64,000 bases of DNA, from NCBI GenBank assembly GCA_947501275.1, contig CANMVD010000003.1, positions 248,001 through 312,000 of the forward strand. The letters run 5' to 3'. The notes under the pieces are model-generated. The model saw only the letters and a program-made list of their open reading frames with translations, did no database searches and had not been told where the DNA came from. This DNA is from an uncultured Tateyamaria sp. (GTDB lineage Bacteria > Pseudomonadota > Alphaproteobacteria > Rhodobacterales > Rhodobacteraceae). The number at the start of each line of letters is the position of its first letter. Position 1 is the first letter of the stretch. A program made the position numbers and the translations under genes. This document shows, piece after piece, positions 43,690-52,498 of the stretch.

Positions 43690-44157
43690 TCAAAACGCCT
43701 CGGGCTTGGCTTCGCGCGCCATGTGATCAAGAACGGCGTTGACGAATTTCGGCTCTTTTCCATCAGGAAAGAAGGCGCGGGCCACATCCACATATTCTGT
43801 GATAACCACTTTGGGCGGAGTCGCGGGGTCGCGAAATTCCGCTCCCGCTGCCCGAAACAATGCCCTCAGCGTAGGGTCAATCCGCGCGATGGGCCATTTG
43901 GCCACCAGTGCCCGGTCTGTCATCTGATCGATAGGCGCCTGATAATTCACGGCATCTTCCATCACACGGGCAAAATGATCCGGGTCTCCCTCGGTCATCT
44001 CATCACCCTCATAGATCGCGCCAAAGCGGTGATCCATGAACTCGACCTTGATCTGGTCAACGGTCTGCGCGCTCTGTTCCATCTGGAACAGGGCCTGCAC
44101 CGCATAGAGGCGCGCGGCGGACCGCATCTTGCGTTTCTGATTGCCCGAAAGGGTCAT
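43690..44157 (-). CDS. nusB: Transcription antitermination factor NusB
   Basis: NusB binds boxA RNA with NusE and supports rRNA antitermination. The 155-residue helical protein has RSAARLYAVQALFQME at the start and FRDPATPPKVVITEYVDVARAFFPDGKEPKFVNAVLDHMAR at the end, both typical. The ATG overlaps the ribH stop (ATGA), the usual alphaproteobacterial coupling of ribH and nusB. Confidence 0.95.
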   Translation of the reverse strand: MTLSGNQKRKMRSAARLYAVQALFQMEQSAQTVDQIKVEFMDHRFGAIYEGDEMTEGDPDHFARVMEDAVNYQAPIDQMTDRALVAKWPIARIDPTLRALFRAAGAEFRDPATPPKVVITEYVDVARAFFPDGKEPKFVNAVLDHMAREAKPEAF

Positions 44158-44699
44158 ACGGTTGTGGGTCCTGTTTCGCCTGCAAAGATCGTGTCGTCAG
44201 AGGAAGGCATGAATCCCACGCCCTTGCTCTGGCGGCCCCACTTACGGGCGAGCGCGATCAGGTGCAAGGCCGCAGCCGCAGCCCCGCCACCTTTGTTTTG
44301 ACCCGCCGGATCAGCGCGCACTTCCGCTTGCCCGATGTTCTCGACGGTCAGGATGCCATTGCCGATGCACAAGCCCTGCAGTCCCAGCAACTGCAAGGCA
44401 CGCGAACTGTCATTGCACACCGTCTCGTAATGCGTGGTCTCCCCCCGGATCACGCAGCCCAGGGCAACATAGCCGTCAAAATTCGACATCCGCTCTGATA
44501 TGCCAATGGCTGTCGGGATTTCCAGCGCGCCGGGCATCTCGATCAGGTCCCACGTCGCGCCTGCGGCTTCGATCTCGGCCTTGGCCCCGGCGACCATGTT
44601 GTCTGCAATCGCTTTGTAATAGGGCGATACAACGATCAGCACCTTCGTCGGCTTGTCAAAGCTGGGGCGCTCCAACACGTGATGTTCCATAGATGCCAT
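44154..44699 (-). CDS. ribH: 6,7-dimethyl-8-ribityllumazine synthase
   Basis: RibH condenses the pyrimidine and the four-carbon sugar phosphate to lumazine, the penultimate step of riboflavin synthesis, in a large shell-like complex. The 181-residue protein has VVSPYYKAIADNMVAGA, EMPGALEIPTAI and GCVIRGETTHYETVCNDSS. The ATG at 44699 lies just after the ribB stop; an ATG three codons further in is an alternative. Confidence 0.95.
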   Translation of the reverse strand: MASMEHHVLERPSFDKPTKVLIVVSPYYKAIADNMVAGAKAEIEAAGATWDLIEMPGALEIPTAIGISERMSNFDGYVALGCVIRGETTHYETVCNDSSRALQLLGLQGLCIGNGILTVENIGQAEVRADPAGQNKGGGAAAAALHLIALARKWGRQSKGVGFMPSSDDTIFAGETGPTTV

Positions 44700-44700
44700 C

Positions 44701-45822
44701 TCAACCGTCTCCCATGATCGGGCGGGTGCCCACAATTTCCAAACCATAGGCGTCAATGCCCATATAGGTGGTGCGCGGGCTGTCGGTCAGCAGGATCAAC
44801 CGGCTAAGGCCCATGTTGCTGAGCATCTGCGCACCCAACCCTGTATTCTTGACGATACGCGGCCCCGCTTCTTCCTCCGCAAAGAGCGACTTGCGCGGCT
44901 CTCGGAACAGGCACACAACGCCCCGACCCTCTGCGGCGATCAATTCCATTGCCCGGGGCAGCTCACCGACAGGCTTGTCGCTCAGGCCCAGAATATCCGT
45001 GATCTCGGTCAATGCATGCGTGCGCACCAAAACCGGCTCATCCGTGGTCAACTCACCCTTTGACAGGGTCACGTGCTCAATCCCATGGGTCTGATCGGTA
45101 AAGATACGCATATCCCACGCACCGCCATGCTGAGACGTCACCATCCTGCGGTCCGTCTGAACCACCAGATTGTCATGGCGGCGACGGTAGGCGATCAAAT
45201 CACTGATGGTCCCGATCTTGAGGCCATGCGTCACAGCATAGGGCACCAGATCCGGCAAGCGGGCCATCGTGCCATCTTCGTTCATGATTTCGCAAATGAC
45301 AGATGACGGGTAGTGGCCCGCCAGACGGGCTACATCACAACCCGCCTCGGTATGGCCTGCACGTACCAACACGCCGCCCTTGCGGGCACGCAACGGAAAT
45401 ACGTGACCCGGTGTCGCAAGTTCGGCGCTGGTGGCCTGCGGGCTCACAAGAGTCGAAATGGTCAGGGCGCGATCACCGGCTGAAATCCCGGTAGTGACGC
45501 CTTCGCGTGCCTCCACTGACACGGTAAAGGCCGTCTCATGGCGGGACGAATTATGCATGGCCATCATGGGTAGGCCCAACGCATCGATCCGTTCGGACGG
45601 CAAGGTCACACAAATCAAACCACGGCCATGCGTGGCCATGAAATTCACCGCTGCCGCATCGGCAAAGTTCGCCGGGATCACCAGATCTCCTTCATTCTCA
45701 CGATCTTCGTGATCCACCAGAATGAACATCCGCCCCAATCGGGCATCTTCGATAATCTCTTCAATGGGTGAAATGGCACCGGCAAGATCCGTCTCGACAG
45801 GGCCGGGGGTTTCAAAGCTCAT
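44701..45822 (-). CDS. ribB: 3,4-dihydroxy-2-butanone-4-phosphate synthase with degenerate GTP cyclohydrolase II domain
   Basis: RibB makes the four-carbon unit for riboflavin from ribulose 5-phosphate. The 373-residue protein has a complete RibB domain (residues 1-205): DHEDRENEGDLVIP at 37-50, THGRGLICVTL, RHETAFTVS, and HTEAGCDVARLAG at 157-169. The C-terminal half (about 210-373) keeps the outline of GTP cyclohydrolase II, but where the zinc-binding C-x10-C-x-C and its glycines should be it reads VRTHALTEITDILG (266-279) with no cysteine. It therefore should not open GTP. ATG at 45822 gives the normal N-terminus. It is followed by ribH. Confidence 0.94.
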   Translation of the reverse strand: MSFETPGPVETDLAGAISPIEEIIEDARLGRMFILVDHEDRENEGDLVIPANFADAAAVNFMATHGRGLICVTLPSERIDALGLPMMAMHNSSRHETAFTVSVEAREGVTTGISAGDRALTISTLVSPQATSAELATPGHVFPLRARKGGVLVRAGHTEAGCDVARLAGHYPSSVICEIMNEDGTMARLPDLVPYAVTHGLKIGTISDLIAYRRRHDNLVVQTDRRMVTSQHGGAWDMRIFTDQTHGIEHVTLSKGELTTDEPVLVRTHALTEITDILGLSDKPVGELPRAMELIAAEGRGVVCLFREPRKSLFAEEEAGPRIVKNTGLGAQMLSNMGLSRLILLTDSPRTTYMGIDAYGLEIVGTRPIMGDG

Positions 45823-46036
45823 GGAACACCTTTGGCAGCAGCACGCTTGCCACATAATCCAAGGACCCTGCCAATACCAGAGGGACGCCGCGCACCAACG
45901 CACAGAGTGCGTTTATCTCGGTTCAGAAAAATCCTGCTCGAAGGGCCGTGGGCAAAGCAGTCATCGCCCACGCATCCGCGAGCACACCAGCATCACACAC
46001 CCATATCACGTCAGGCCGCAAGGCCTGTCCGCTGGA
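45812..46036 (-). other. Structured ribE-ribB spacer with a tiny open frame
   Basis: This spacer of about 214 bases holds three hairpins: CAGGCC-loop-GGCCTG at 46012-46027 just after ribE, CGTGGGC-loop-GCCCACG at 45947-45972, and ACGCAC-aga-GTGCGT at 45898-45912. A run of five T lies between the second and third on the transcript side. A hydrophobic 27-residue frame from GTG at 45895 (VRGVPLVLAGSLDYVASVLL and on) ends within ribB at 45812. I do not see the conserved boxes of the FMN riboswitch. Attenuation or RNA processing is possible; the tiny frame is doubtful. Confidence 0.4.
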
Positions 46037-46624
46037 TCACCCGGCCTCGGCCAAACGCGCCACATATCGGGCCAGCGTGTCGATCTCCAAATTGACCGGA
46101 TCGCCAACCGCAACGTCACCCCAAGTCGTGACTTCTTTGGTGTGTGGAATAAAGTTGATGCCAAACACGGCGCCCTGCACCTCGTTCACGGTCAGGGATG
46201 TACCATTCAGCGCAACCGACCCCTTGGGCGCAATAAAACGGGCCAGATCTTCGGGCGCACGCAATTGAACGCGCGTGCTGTCGCCCTCGTCGACAACCGA
46301 CACAACCTCGGCCACACCGTCGACATGACCCGACACGATATGCCCCCCCAGTTCGTCCCCCACACGCAAGGCGCGCTCCAGATTCACGCGCCGCCCTACC
46401 GTCCAGGCCGACAGGTTGGTCTTGGAGACAGTCTCGGCGCTGACCTGCACATCATACCAGTCCGCTCCCAGATCAATGACCGTCAGACACACGCCGTCAG
46501 ACGCAATCGATGCGCCCATATCGATGCCACCCGTATCATAGGATGTGGAGATACGGACGCGTAAATCGCCCTCCTGCTTGAGGTCCGTGATGGTGCCGAT
46601 ATCGGTGATGATGCCTGTAAACAT
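46037..46624 (-). CDS. ribE: Riboflavin synthase alpha subunit
   Basis: Riboflavin synthase converts two lumazine molecules into riboflavin and the pyrimidine precursor. The 195-residue protein shows the usual start MFTGIITDIGTI and two lumazine-binding repeats; SDGVCLTVIDLG and NGTSLTVNEVQG are equivalent segments of each repeat, and RALRVGDELGGHIVSGHVDGV lies at the hinge. It precedes ribB by 214 bases and is divergent from the kpsS gene. Confidence 0.95.
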   Translation of the reverse strand: MFTGIITDIGTITDLKQEGDLRVRISTSYDTGGIDMGASIASDGVCLTVIDLGADWYDVQVSAETVSKTNLSAWTVGRRVNLERALRVGDELGGHIVSGHVDGVAEVVSVVDEGDSTRVQLRAPEDLARFIAPKGSVALNGTSLTVNEVQGAVFGINFIPHTKEVTTWGDVAVGDPVNLEIDTLARYVARLAEAG

Positions 46625-46719
46625 GGGCCCGCCCTCTGATGTCTCTTCCCGTCAGGTAGCGGTGGGATCGCGCAAGGGCAAGTGTGGTGATCTAGGCACT
46701 GCGACGCGCGGCACAGGCA

Positions 46720-46742
46720 TCACAGTTTGCACAAATATGTGA
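46720..46742. promoter_or_regulatory. Palindromic element between ribE and kpsS
   Basis: The divergent spacer between ribE and kpsS carries TCACA (46720-46724) and TGTGA (46738-46742) as outer inverted arms around TTTG-ca-CAAA (46726-46735). The two arms are not equally spaced from the inner palindrome, so the symmetry is imperfect. It lies about 95 bases before the ribE start and 70 before the kpsS start, a place where a factor could act on either or both. No regulator is identified. Confidence 0.35.
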
Positions 46743-46811
46743 ATTCAGCCATAAATCTGCCCCAGTCAGGTGTTCATCATGGGTAAAGAGATGCCGCGTA
46801 TCAGGGACAAG

Positions 46812-48104
46812 ATGACACTGCACGCCCCCAAATCCCGGGTCTTCCTGTTCCTTCAGGGACCGCACGGGCCGTTTTTCCACCGCCTCGGCACCATGCTGCG
46901 GCGTGCAGGCGCGGACGTGTGGCGGGTTGGTTTCAACGCCGGAGACCGCGCCTTCTGGTTTCACCCTTCCAGCTATATCCCCTTCCGTGGCAAGGCGTCG
47001 GACTGGCCCGACACGTTCACACAATTGGTTGATGCCAAGGGCGTCACCGACATCGTTCTGTACGGGGATGTGCGCCCCATCCACGCTCAGGCAGTGGCCG
47101 AAGCCAAGCGGCGCGGCATCACGGTGCACGTCTTCGAAGAAGGGTACATGCGTCCCTATTGGGTGACCTACGAACGCGGCGGCAGCAATGGCAACTCAAA
47201 GCTCATGAACATGAGCATTGCCCAGATGCAGGCTGCCCTTGCCCTGTCGGATATGGAAGCACCCCTGCCCCCCGGCCACTGGGGCGACATGCGCCAACAC
47301 GTGTTTTATGGCGCGCTCTATCATTGGTTTGTCATGTTCCGGAACGGGGACTACCGAAATTTTCAACCCCATCGGTCGCTGACGGTGGCCAAGGAGTTCA
47401 AACTTTATCTGCAACGCCTTTTGCTGATGCCCGTGCACATTCTGGACCGGATGCAGGCCACCCTGCGCATCCGTTATGGCGGTTTTCCCTATCATCTTGC
47501 ACTGTTGCAGCTCGAACATGATTCCAGCTTTCAGGAACATTCGCCTTTCAATTCGATGACAGACTTTCTGGAACTTGTGATCGATGGGTTTGCCAAAGGC
47601 GCACCGGGGCACCACCACCTCGTGATCAAGGCGCACCCGCTCGAGGACGGACGTTCCCCGATCCGGCGCAGCATCCGCAAACTGGCGCGCGAACACAGCC
47701 TGCAAGGGCGGGTACACTACGTGCGGGGCGGAAAGCTTGCGCAGCTGCTCAACGATGCGCGCAGTGCGGTCACCGTGAATTCGACAGCGGCCCAACAGGT
47801 GCTGTGGCGCGGAATTCCGCTCAAAGTGTTTGGGCGGGCGGTCTTTGCCAAGCCCGAATTTGTCAGTGACCAACCCCTGCCAGACTTCTTCGCCGGGGCC
47901 AGCCGACCCGACAACCGGGCCTACAAGGATTACCGCCGCTATCTGCTTGAGACGAGCCAATTGCCCGGTGGGTTCTACTCCGCACGCGGGCGTCGACAGC
48001 TGTTGCGGCAGGTGGTCGACATGATGCTGTCACCAGACGATCCCTACGACGCGCTGGCCTCCGGGACCGCGGCTCCAAGGCAACAGTTGCGGTTGGTGAC
48101 CTAG
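46812..48104 (+). CDS. kpsS: Capsule polysaccharide export protein KpsS
   Basis: KpsS adds the first Kdo residue(s) to the lipid acceptor on which group 2 capsules are built, at the inner face of the cytoplasmic membrane. The 430-residue protein has the family start VFLFLQGPHGPFFHRLGTMLR, DIVLYGDVRPIHAQAVAEAKRRGITVHVFEEGYMRPYW, and the later VIKAHPLEDGRSP and AVTVNSTAAQQVLWRGIPLKVFG. The ATG at 46812 (MTLHAPKS) has CAGGGA just upstream; ATGs at 46779 and 46791 are alternatives. It is divergent from ribE and leads a three-gene plus-strand run. Confidence 0.9.
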   Translation: MTLHAPKSRVFLFLQGPHGPFFHRLGTMLRRAGADVWRVGFNAGDRAFWFHPSSYIPFRGKASDWPDTFTQLVDAKGVTDIVLYGDVRPIHAQAVAEAKRRGITVHVFEEGYMRPYWVTYERGGSNGNSKLMNMSIAQMQAALALSDMEAPLPPGHWGDMRQHVFYGALYHWFVMFRNGDYRNFQPHRSLTVAKEFKLYLQRLLLMPVHILDRMQATLRIRYGGFPYHLALLQLEHDSSFQEHSPFNSMTDFLELVIDGFAKGAPGHHHLVIKAHPLEDGRSPIRRSIRKLAREHSLQGRVHYVRGGKLAQLLNDARSAVTVNSTAAQQVLWRGIPLKVFGRAVFAKPEFVSDQPLPDFFAGASRPDNRAYKDYRRYLLETSQLPGGFYSARGRRQLLRQVVDMMLSPDDPYDALASGTAAPRQQLRLVT

Positions 48105-48249
48105 CAACCACTACCCCTATGGCTAGATTTTTGTCCGCGAGTCCGGTAGCTTGACGGCAAATCAGCACCCGAAAACCGGGGCGACTAACAAAAAGTGTGG
48201 GGACAACCCTACGCACCGAGGCAGAAATTCAGGTCGAGGAGACCGTGCA

Positions 48250-49386
48250 GTGACTTTCCCCCCATTCTCCTGGGCGCGCGCAGTTGCGCTGTTGTTGACG
48301 TTTACGCTTGTCGCGTCTTGTGGTCTGCCACGTGTGGGCCCCAACAAACGCGAACTCTTTGCAGGCTCGGTTCAACGCGAAGGTGACGCCTTTGTCGTTT
48401 CGGTAAACGACCGGGTGACACGCGCCACTGCCGTCACGCCCGCGCTTGGCTTCAGCCAGGAATTCATCAACGCGGGCACGCTCGGCTCGGACACGATCCG
48501 CCCGGGCGATGTTCTGGGTCTGACGATCTGGGAAAACGTCGATGACGGCCTTCTGGCAGGCCAAGGTGCAAATTCCACGATCCTCGAAGAGGTGCAGGTC
48601 GATGGTGCGGGCTTTATCTTTGTGCCCTATGCCGGGCGCATCCGCGCTGCTGGCAACACGCCCGACAGCATCCGCCGCGTGATCACCGCAAAACTCGAAG
48701 AGCAAACGCCCGATCCCCAAGTGCAGGTGCGCCGCGTCGCCGGGGACGGATCCACCGTATCGCTGATCGGCTCCATCGGGGCACAAGGCGTCTATGCCAT
48801 CGAGCGTCCCACGCGCACGCTGGCCACGATGCTGGCCCGCGCAGGCGGCGTGACAATTGTGCCCGAAATCGCGCAAGTCACCGTTATCCGAGGCAACATG
48901 CGCAGCCAGATCTGGTTCCAGGACCTCTACGACCACCCCGAACTCGACATTGCGCTGCGCGGCGGTGATCGCATCCTTGTAGAAGAGGATACACGTGCCT
49001 TCACCGTTCTCGGAGCCACCGGCGGTCAGGCACGGGTGCCATTTGACAGCCAAACGCTCAGTGCACTGGAAGCCATTGCACAGGTCGGCGGCCTGCAAGC
49101 CGCCACGGCGGACCCCACCGGGGTCTTCGTGCTGCGCAACGAACCAGCTGAAATTGCAAACACAGTGCTGGGTCGCGACGATCTTGTCGGCGCACAACGC
49201 CTTGTCTACGTGCTGGACCTCACGCAACCTAACGGCATGTTTCAGGCCCGCGACTTCGTGATCCGCAACAGCGACACGATCTACGTGACCGAAGCGCCCT
49301 ATACCCAGTTCACACGCATCATCACCGCGCTCACAACGCCGGTTGCCGGCGTGAACAGCCTGTCCTCCAGCCTGTCCAGCAACTGA
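48250..49386 (+). CDS. Polysaccharide export outer membrane lipoprotein (Wza/KpsD-like)
   Basis: A 378-residue lipoprotein that forms the outer-membrane exit pore for capsule. The GTG at 48250 is chosen because GAGGAG lies 9 bases upstream and because it gives a proper lipoprotein signal (ALLLTFTLVASC). The polysaccharide export domain is seen as IRPGDVLGLTIWENVDDG and VDGAGFIFVPYAGRIRAAG, followed by SLBB-like repeats (VSLIGSIGAQGVYAIERPTRTLATMLARAGG and FTVLGATGGQARVPFDSQTLSALEAIAQVGG). About 145 bases separate it from kpsS; kpsC follows 7 bases later. Confidence 0.9.
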   Translation: MTFPPFSWARAVALLLTFTLVASCGLPRVGPNKRELFAGSVQREGDAFVVSVNDRVTRATAVTPALGFSQEFINAGTLGSDTIRPGDVLGLTIWENVDDGLLAGQGANSTILEEVQVDGAGFIFVPYAGRIRAAGNTPDSIRRVITAKLEEQTPDPQVQVRRVAGDGSTVSLIGSIGAQGVYAIERPTRTLATMLARAGGVTIVPEIAQVTVIRGNMRSQIWFQDLYDHPELDIALRGGDRILVEEDTRAFTVLGATGGQARVPFDSQTLSALEAIAQVGGLQAATADPTGVFVLRNEPAEIANTVLGRDDLVGAQRLVYVLDLTQPNGMFQARDFVIRNSDTIYVTEAPYTQFTRIITALTTPVAGVNSLSSSLSSN

Positions 49387-49393
49387 CGCAGGC

Positions 49394-51406
49394 ATGAACG
49401 ATCCAACACCGAACGCCGTCGGACCTGAAAAGGTCCGGCGGCTTTTTGTTTACAACGGCGGTTTCCTGATCCAACGGCGGCTGCGTCGCATATTGACGCT
49501 CAGCGGTTTCAACGTCCGTGTGGGGCGTCCCGGCAAAGGCGATCATATCGGCATATGGGGCAATTCCCCCACAGCGCATCGTGGGTTGGCGGCCGCTGCA
49601 AAATACGACGTTCCGGTGGTGCGCGTCGAAGACGCGTTTCTGCGCTCGTTGTTTCCGGGGCGTTCCGGCACGCCACCGCTTGGGCTGTTGATCGACCACA
49701 AGGGCGTACATTTCGACCCGGCGCAGCCGTCCGACCTCGAAGAGATCTTGACCACGCACCCGTTGGATGACAGCGCCCTTCTGGCACGCGCGCGCGGCGC
49801 CATGGCCCGTATGCAAGAGGCGCACCTGAGCAAGTACACCGCCTTTGACCCGGAAGCACCAGTGCCCGCGCCCGGCTATGTGCTGGTCATAGATCAAACA
49901 CGCGGGGATGCTTCTGTGACTGCGTCAGGCGCAGATCGCAATCGCTTTCTTGAGATGTTGTTTGTCGCACAAGAGGAACATCCCGGTGCCCGGGTTCTTG
50001 TCAAAACCCACCCCGAAACACAAAACGGCCACCGCCCCGGTTACTTCACAGATGCCGATACAAATGATCGCGTGTCCCTGTTCACGGATGCCGTCAGCCC
50101 CTGGACGTTGATGGAAGGGGCGATTGCCGTCTACACCGTCTCGTCCGGTCTTGGGTTCGAAGCTATTCTCGCCGGGCATAAACCGCGCGTCTTTGGCCAA
50201 CCTTTCTATGCGGGATGGGGCCTGACGCAGGACGAGTTTCCCGTCCAGCGACGCCAACGGAAACTGACGCGCGCGCAGCTTTTTGCGGCGGCAATGATGA
50301 TTTACCCAAAGTGGTATGACCCCCACCACGATCAGCTTTGTGAATTGGAAACGGCCATGGAGGCTTTGGCCGCCGAGACCCGAGCATGGCGCGCCGACCA
50401 TCAAGGCTGGGTAGCAAGTGGCATGCGGATGTGGAAACGCAAATCCCTTCAGCAGGTCTTTGGACGCTGGAAGGCTGTCACCTTTCAGGAAGATCCCGCC
50501 AAAGCGCGCGCCGCACAACGCCCGTGGATGGTCTGGTCTGGCAAAGCAGAGATCGGGCATGCGGATGCCATCCGCGTCGAAGACGGCTTTCTGCGGTCGC
50601 GCGGGCTGGGGGCCGAACTGGTCCCGCCCCTGTCCCTCGTGACGGATGCACAAGGGATCTACTATGACCCGAGTCGCCCCAGCGATCTCGAAGGACTGAT
50701 CCGCTGGCGACGTGACCTGCGCCGTGATCAGATCCTGCGCGCAGAACGTCTGGTCACCGCGTTGACGCGCAATGCGCTCAGCAAATACAACCTTGGTGGT
50801 GATGCGCCAACTCTGCCCGAAGGCCAACGTATTCTGGTGGTCGGTCAGGTCGAAGACGACGCCTCCATCCGATTGGCCGCAGGAGACATCCACACCAATC
50901 GCGCCCTTTTGGAAGCAGCCCGTGCGGCCCATCAAGATGACTGCCTGATCTACAAACCTCATCCGGATGTCGAGGCGGGTCTGCGTGTCGGTGATTGCGA
51001 TGCCACAGATTTGGCTGACATCACTGCCAACCAAACCGACATCACCGCCCTTTTGGGACAGGTGGACAGGGTGTGGACCATGACCTCGCTTACCGGGTTC
51101 GAAGCACTGTTGCGTGGCGTACCCGTGACCACGACGGGTGCGCCATTTTATGCGGGCTGGGGGCTGACACAGGACTTGGGAGTCGTACCACCGCGTCGGC
51201 GGGAAGATGTGCCGCTGCTGGGCCTTGTCCATGCAACGCTGATCGACTACCCGCGCTATTTCGATCCCAAAACCGGGCTGGCCTGCCCGGTCGAAGTCAT
51301 CGTGGATCGACTGTCAAACGGTAGCCTGCCGCGTCCGGGTCTGGCCAATCGCCTTTTGTCCAAGTTGCAGGGGATGCTTGCCAGTCAGTCACATCTGTGG
51401 CGCTGA
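49394..51406 (+). CDS. kpsC: Capsule polysaccharide export protein KpsC (beta-Kdo transferase)
   Basis: KpsC extends the Kdo linker on which group 2 capsules are assembled. The 670-residue protein is a tandem of two related glycosyltransferase modules. Residues 77-85 (RVEDAFLRS) match RVEDGFLRS near residue 394, and the segment APFYAGWGLTQD late in the second module matches QPFYAGWGLTQD in the first. Each module also has an A-x-P-S-DLE segment. The last 18 bases overlap the end of ribD on the other strand. kpsM, kpsT and kpsE, needed for transport, are not here. Confidence 0.92.
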   Translation: MNDPTPNAVGPEKVRRLFVYNGGFLIQRRLRRILTLSGFNVRVGRPGKGDHIGIWGNSPTAHRGLAAAAKYDVPVVRVEDAFLRSLFPGRSGTPPLGLLIDHKGVHFDPAQPSDLEEILTTHPLDDSALLARARGAMARMQEAHLSKYTAFDPEAPVPAPGYVLVIDQTRGDASVTASGADRNRFLEMLFVAQEEHPGARVLVKTHPETQNGHRPGYFTDADTNDRVSLFTDAVSPWTLMEGAIAVYTVSSGLGFEAILAGHKPRVFGQPFYAGWGLTQDEFPVQRRQRKLTRAQLFAAAMMIYPKWYDPHHDQLCELETAMEALAAETRAWRADHQGWVASGMRMWKRKSLQQVFGRWKAVTFQEDPAKARAAQRPWMVWSGKAEIGHADAIRVEDGFLRSRGLGAELVPPLSLVTDAQGIYYDPSRPSDLEGLIRWRRDLRRDQILRAERLVTALTRNALSKYNLGGDAPTLPEGQRILVVGQVEDDASIRLAAGDIHTNRALLEAARAAHQDDCLIYKPHPDVEAGLRVGDCDATDLADITANQTDITALLGQVDRVWTMTSLTGFEALLRGVPVTTTGAPFYAGWGLTQDLGVVPPRRREDVPLLGLVHATLIDYPRYFDPKTGLACPVEVIVDRLSNGSLPRPGLANRLLSKLQGMLASQSHLWR

Positions 51407-52498
51407 GCGTTCCCAGATGTGGCAAAAATCGCCACCAACGGGGCGTACCGATACCATGTGATAGCGCGGGGCCTTGGCCAAACTGCTCAGACCTAGTGCG
51501 CCTATGTTGGGCAAACCTTCGGCCCCAATCGCCAGACCAGCGGTAAAGCCAACAAGCCGATCCACCAGATCTGCCTCGATCAAACTGGCGGCCAAAGCAC
51601 TGCCGCCTTCACAAAACACGCGGGTCAATCCGTGTGCGCCCAACATGCGCAGCACATCGCGTGCATCCAATTGACCGTTGCGGGTGGCGCAAGACAGCAA
51701 GGTCGCACCCAGATCGCGCCAGGTTTGCTGCAGGACAGGGTCGGCGTCTTTGCCATGGCACAGGATCACCGGCACCTCGCGGGCCGTGCGCGCCAAGGCC
51801 CCCAGCAACGGCACATCCAGTCGGCGCGACACAACCACTCGAACGGGCTGATGCGATACACCCATATCGCGCACAGTGAGGGATGGATCATCGGTGCGGG
51901 CGGTCCCGCCACCCACCATCACCGCATCATGACGTGCGCGCATGGCATGAACGGCCCGGCGCGCCTCGGGGCCAGTGATCCACTGGCTTTCACCGGTGCC
52001 CGTCGCAATGCGGCCATCAACACTGCTGGCCAGCTTCAACGTGACCCACGGACGGTCCTGTTCGATGCGCAAAAAGAACCCGGCATGATCCTGCAACGCC
52101 TCACCAGCACACAGCCCGGTTTCAACCGCGATGCCTGCCTGACGCAACATGGCAAGCCCCTGCCCATCCACGCGCGGATCAGCGTCAGACACGGCCACAA
52201 CAACACGCGCAACACCCGCTGCGATAAGGGCCTCGGCGCAAGGCGGTGTCTGCCCGCGATGCGCACAGGGCTCCAGTGTGACATAGACATCCGCGCCGTG
52301 CGCCAACGCGCCCGCCTGTTTCAGGGCTTCGGTTTCGGCATGTGGGCGGCCGCCTGGTTGCGTCCAACCGCGCCCGACGATGCGTCCGTCTTTGACAACA
52401 ACACAGCCAACAGCCGGATTTGGGGCTGTCAAACCCTGCCCGCGCCGACCCAAGGTCAGCGCAAGGCGCATGTATCGCGTGTCGAGGCTTGCGCTCAC
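51389..52498 (-). CDS. ribD: Bifunctional riboflavin deaminase/reductase RibD
   Basis: RibD deaminates and then reduces the pyrimidine intermediate of riboflavin synthesis. In the 369-residue protein the zinc deaminase site is HAE at 53-55 with Cys78 and Cys87 ([12 protein letters not shown]), followed by the reductase domain ([51 protein letters not shown]). The GTG start at 52498 overlaps the nrdR stop as GTGA; an ATG nine codons further in is possible. Its 3' end overlaps kpsC by 18 bases. Confidence 0.95.
   Translation of the reverse strand: MSASLDTRYMRLALTLGRRGQGLTAPNPAVGCVVVKDGRIVGRGWTQPGGRPHAETEALKQAGALAHGADVYVTLEPCAHRGQTPPCAEALIAAGVARVVVAVSDADPRVDGQGLAMLRQAGIAVETGLCAGEALQDHAGFFLRIEQDRPWVTLKLASSVDGRIATGTGESQWITGPEARRAVHAMRARHDAVMVGGGTARTDDPSLTVRDMGVSHQPVRVVVSRRLDVPLLGALARTAREVPVILCHGKDADPVLQQTWRDLGATLLSCATRNGQLDARDVLRMLGAHGLTRVFCEGGSALAASLIEADLVDRLVGFTAGLAIGAEGLPNIGALGLSSLAKAPRYHMVSVRPVGGDFCHIWERSAPQM

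Noticed and set aside
45823-46036. FMN riboswitch between ribE and ribB
   Set aside because: Stems are present, but the conserved FMN riboswitch boxes could not be found on the transcribed strand.
49925-51232. Open frame of 435 codons on the minus strand
   Set aside because: Antisense to kpsC, which has clear repeated glycosyltransferase motifs.
46812-51406. Capsule genes as a mobile element
   Set aside because: No transposase, integrase, tRNA, flanking direct repeat or clear change of base composition was seen at either border.
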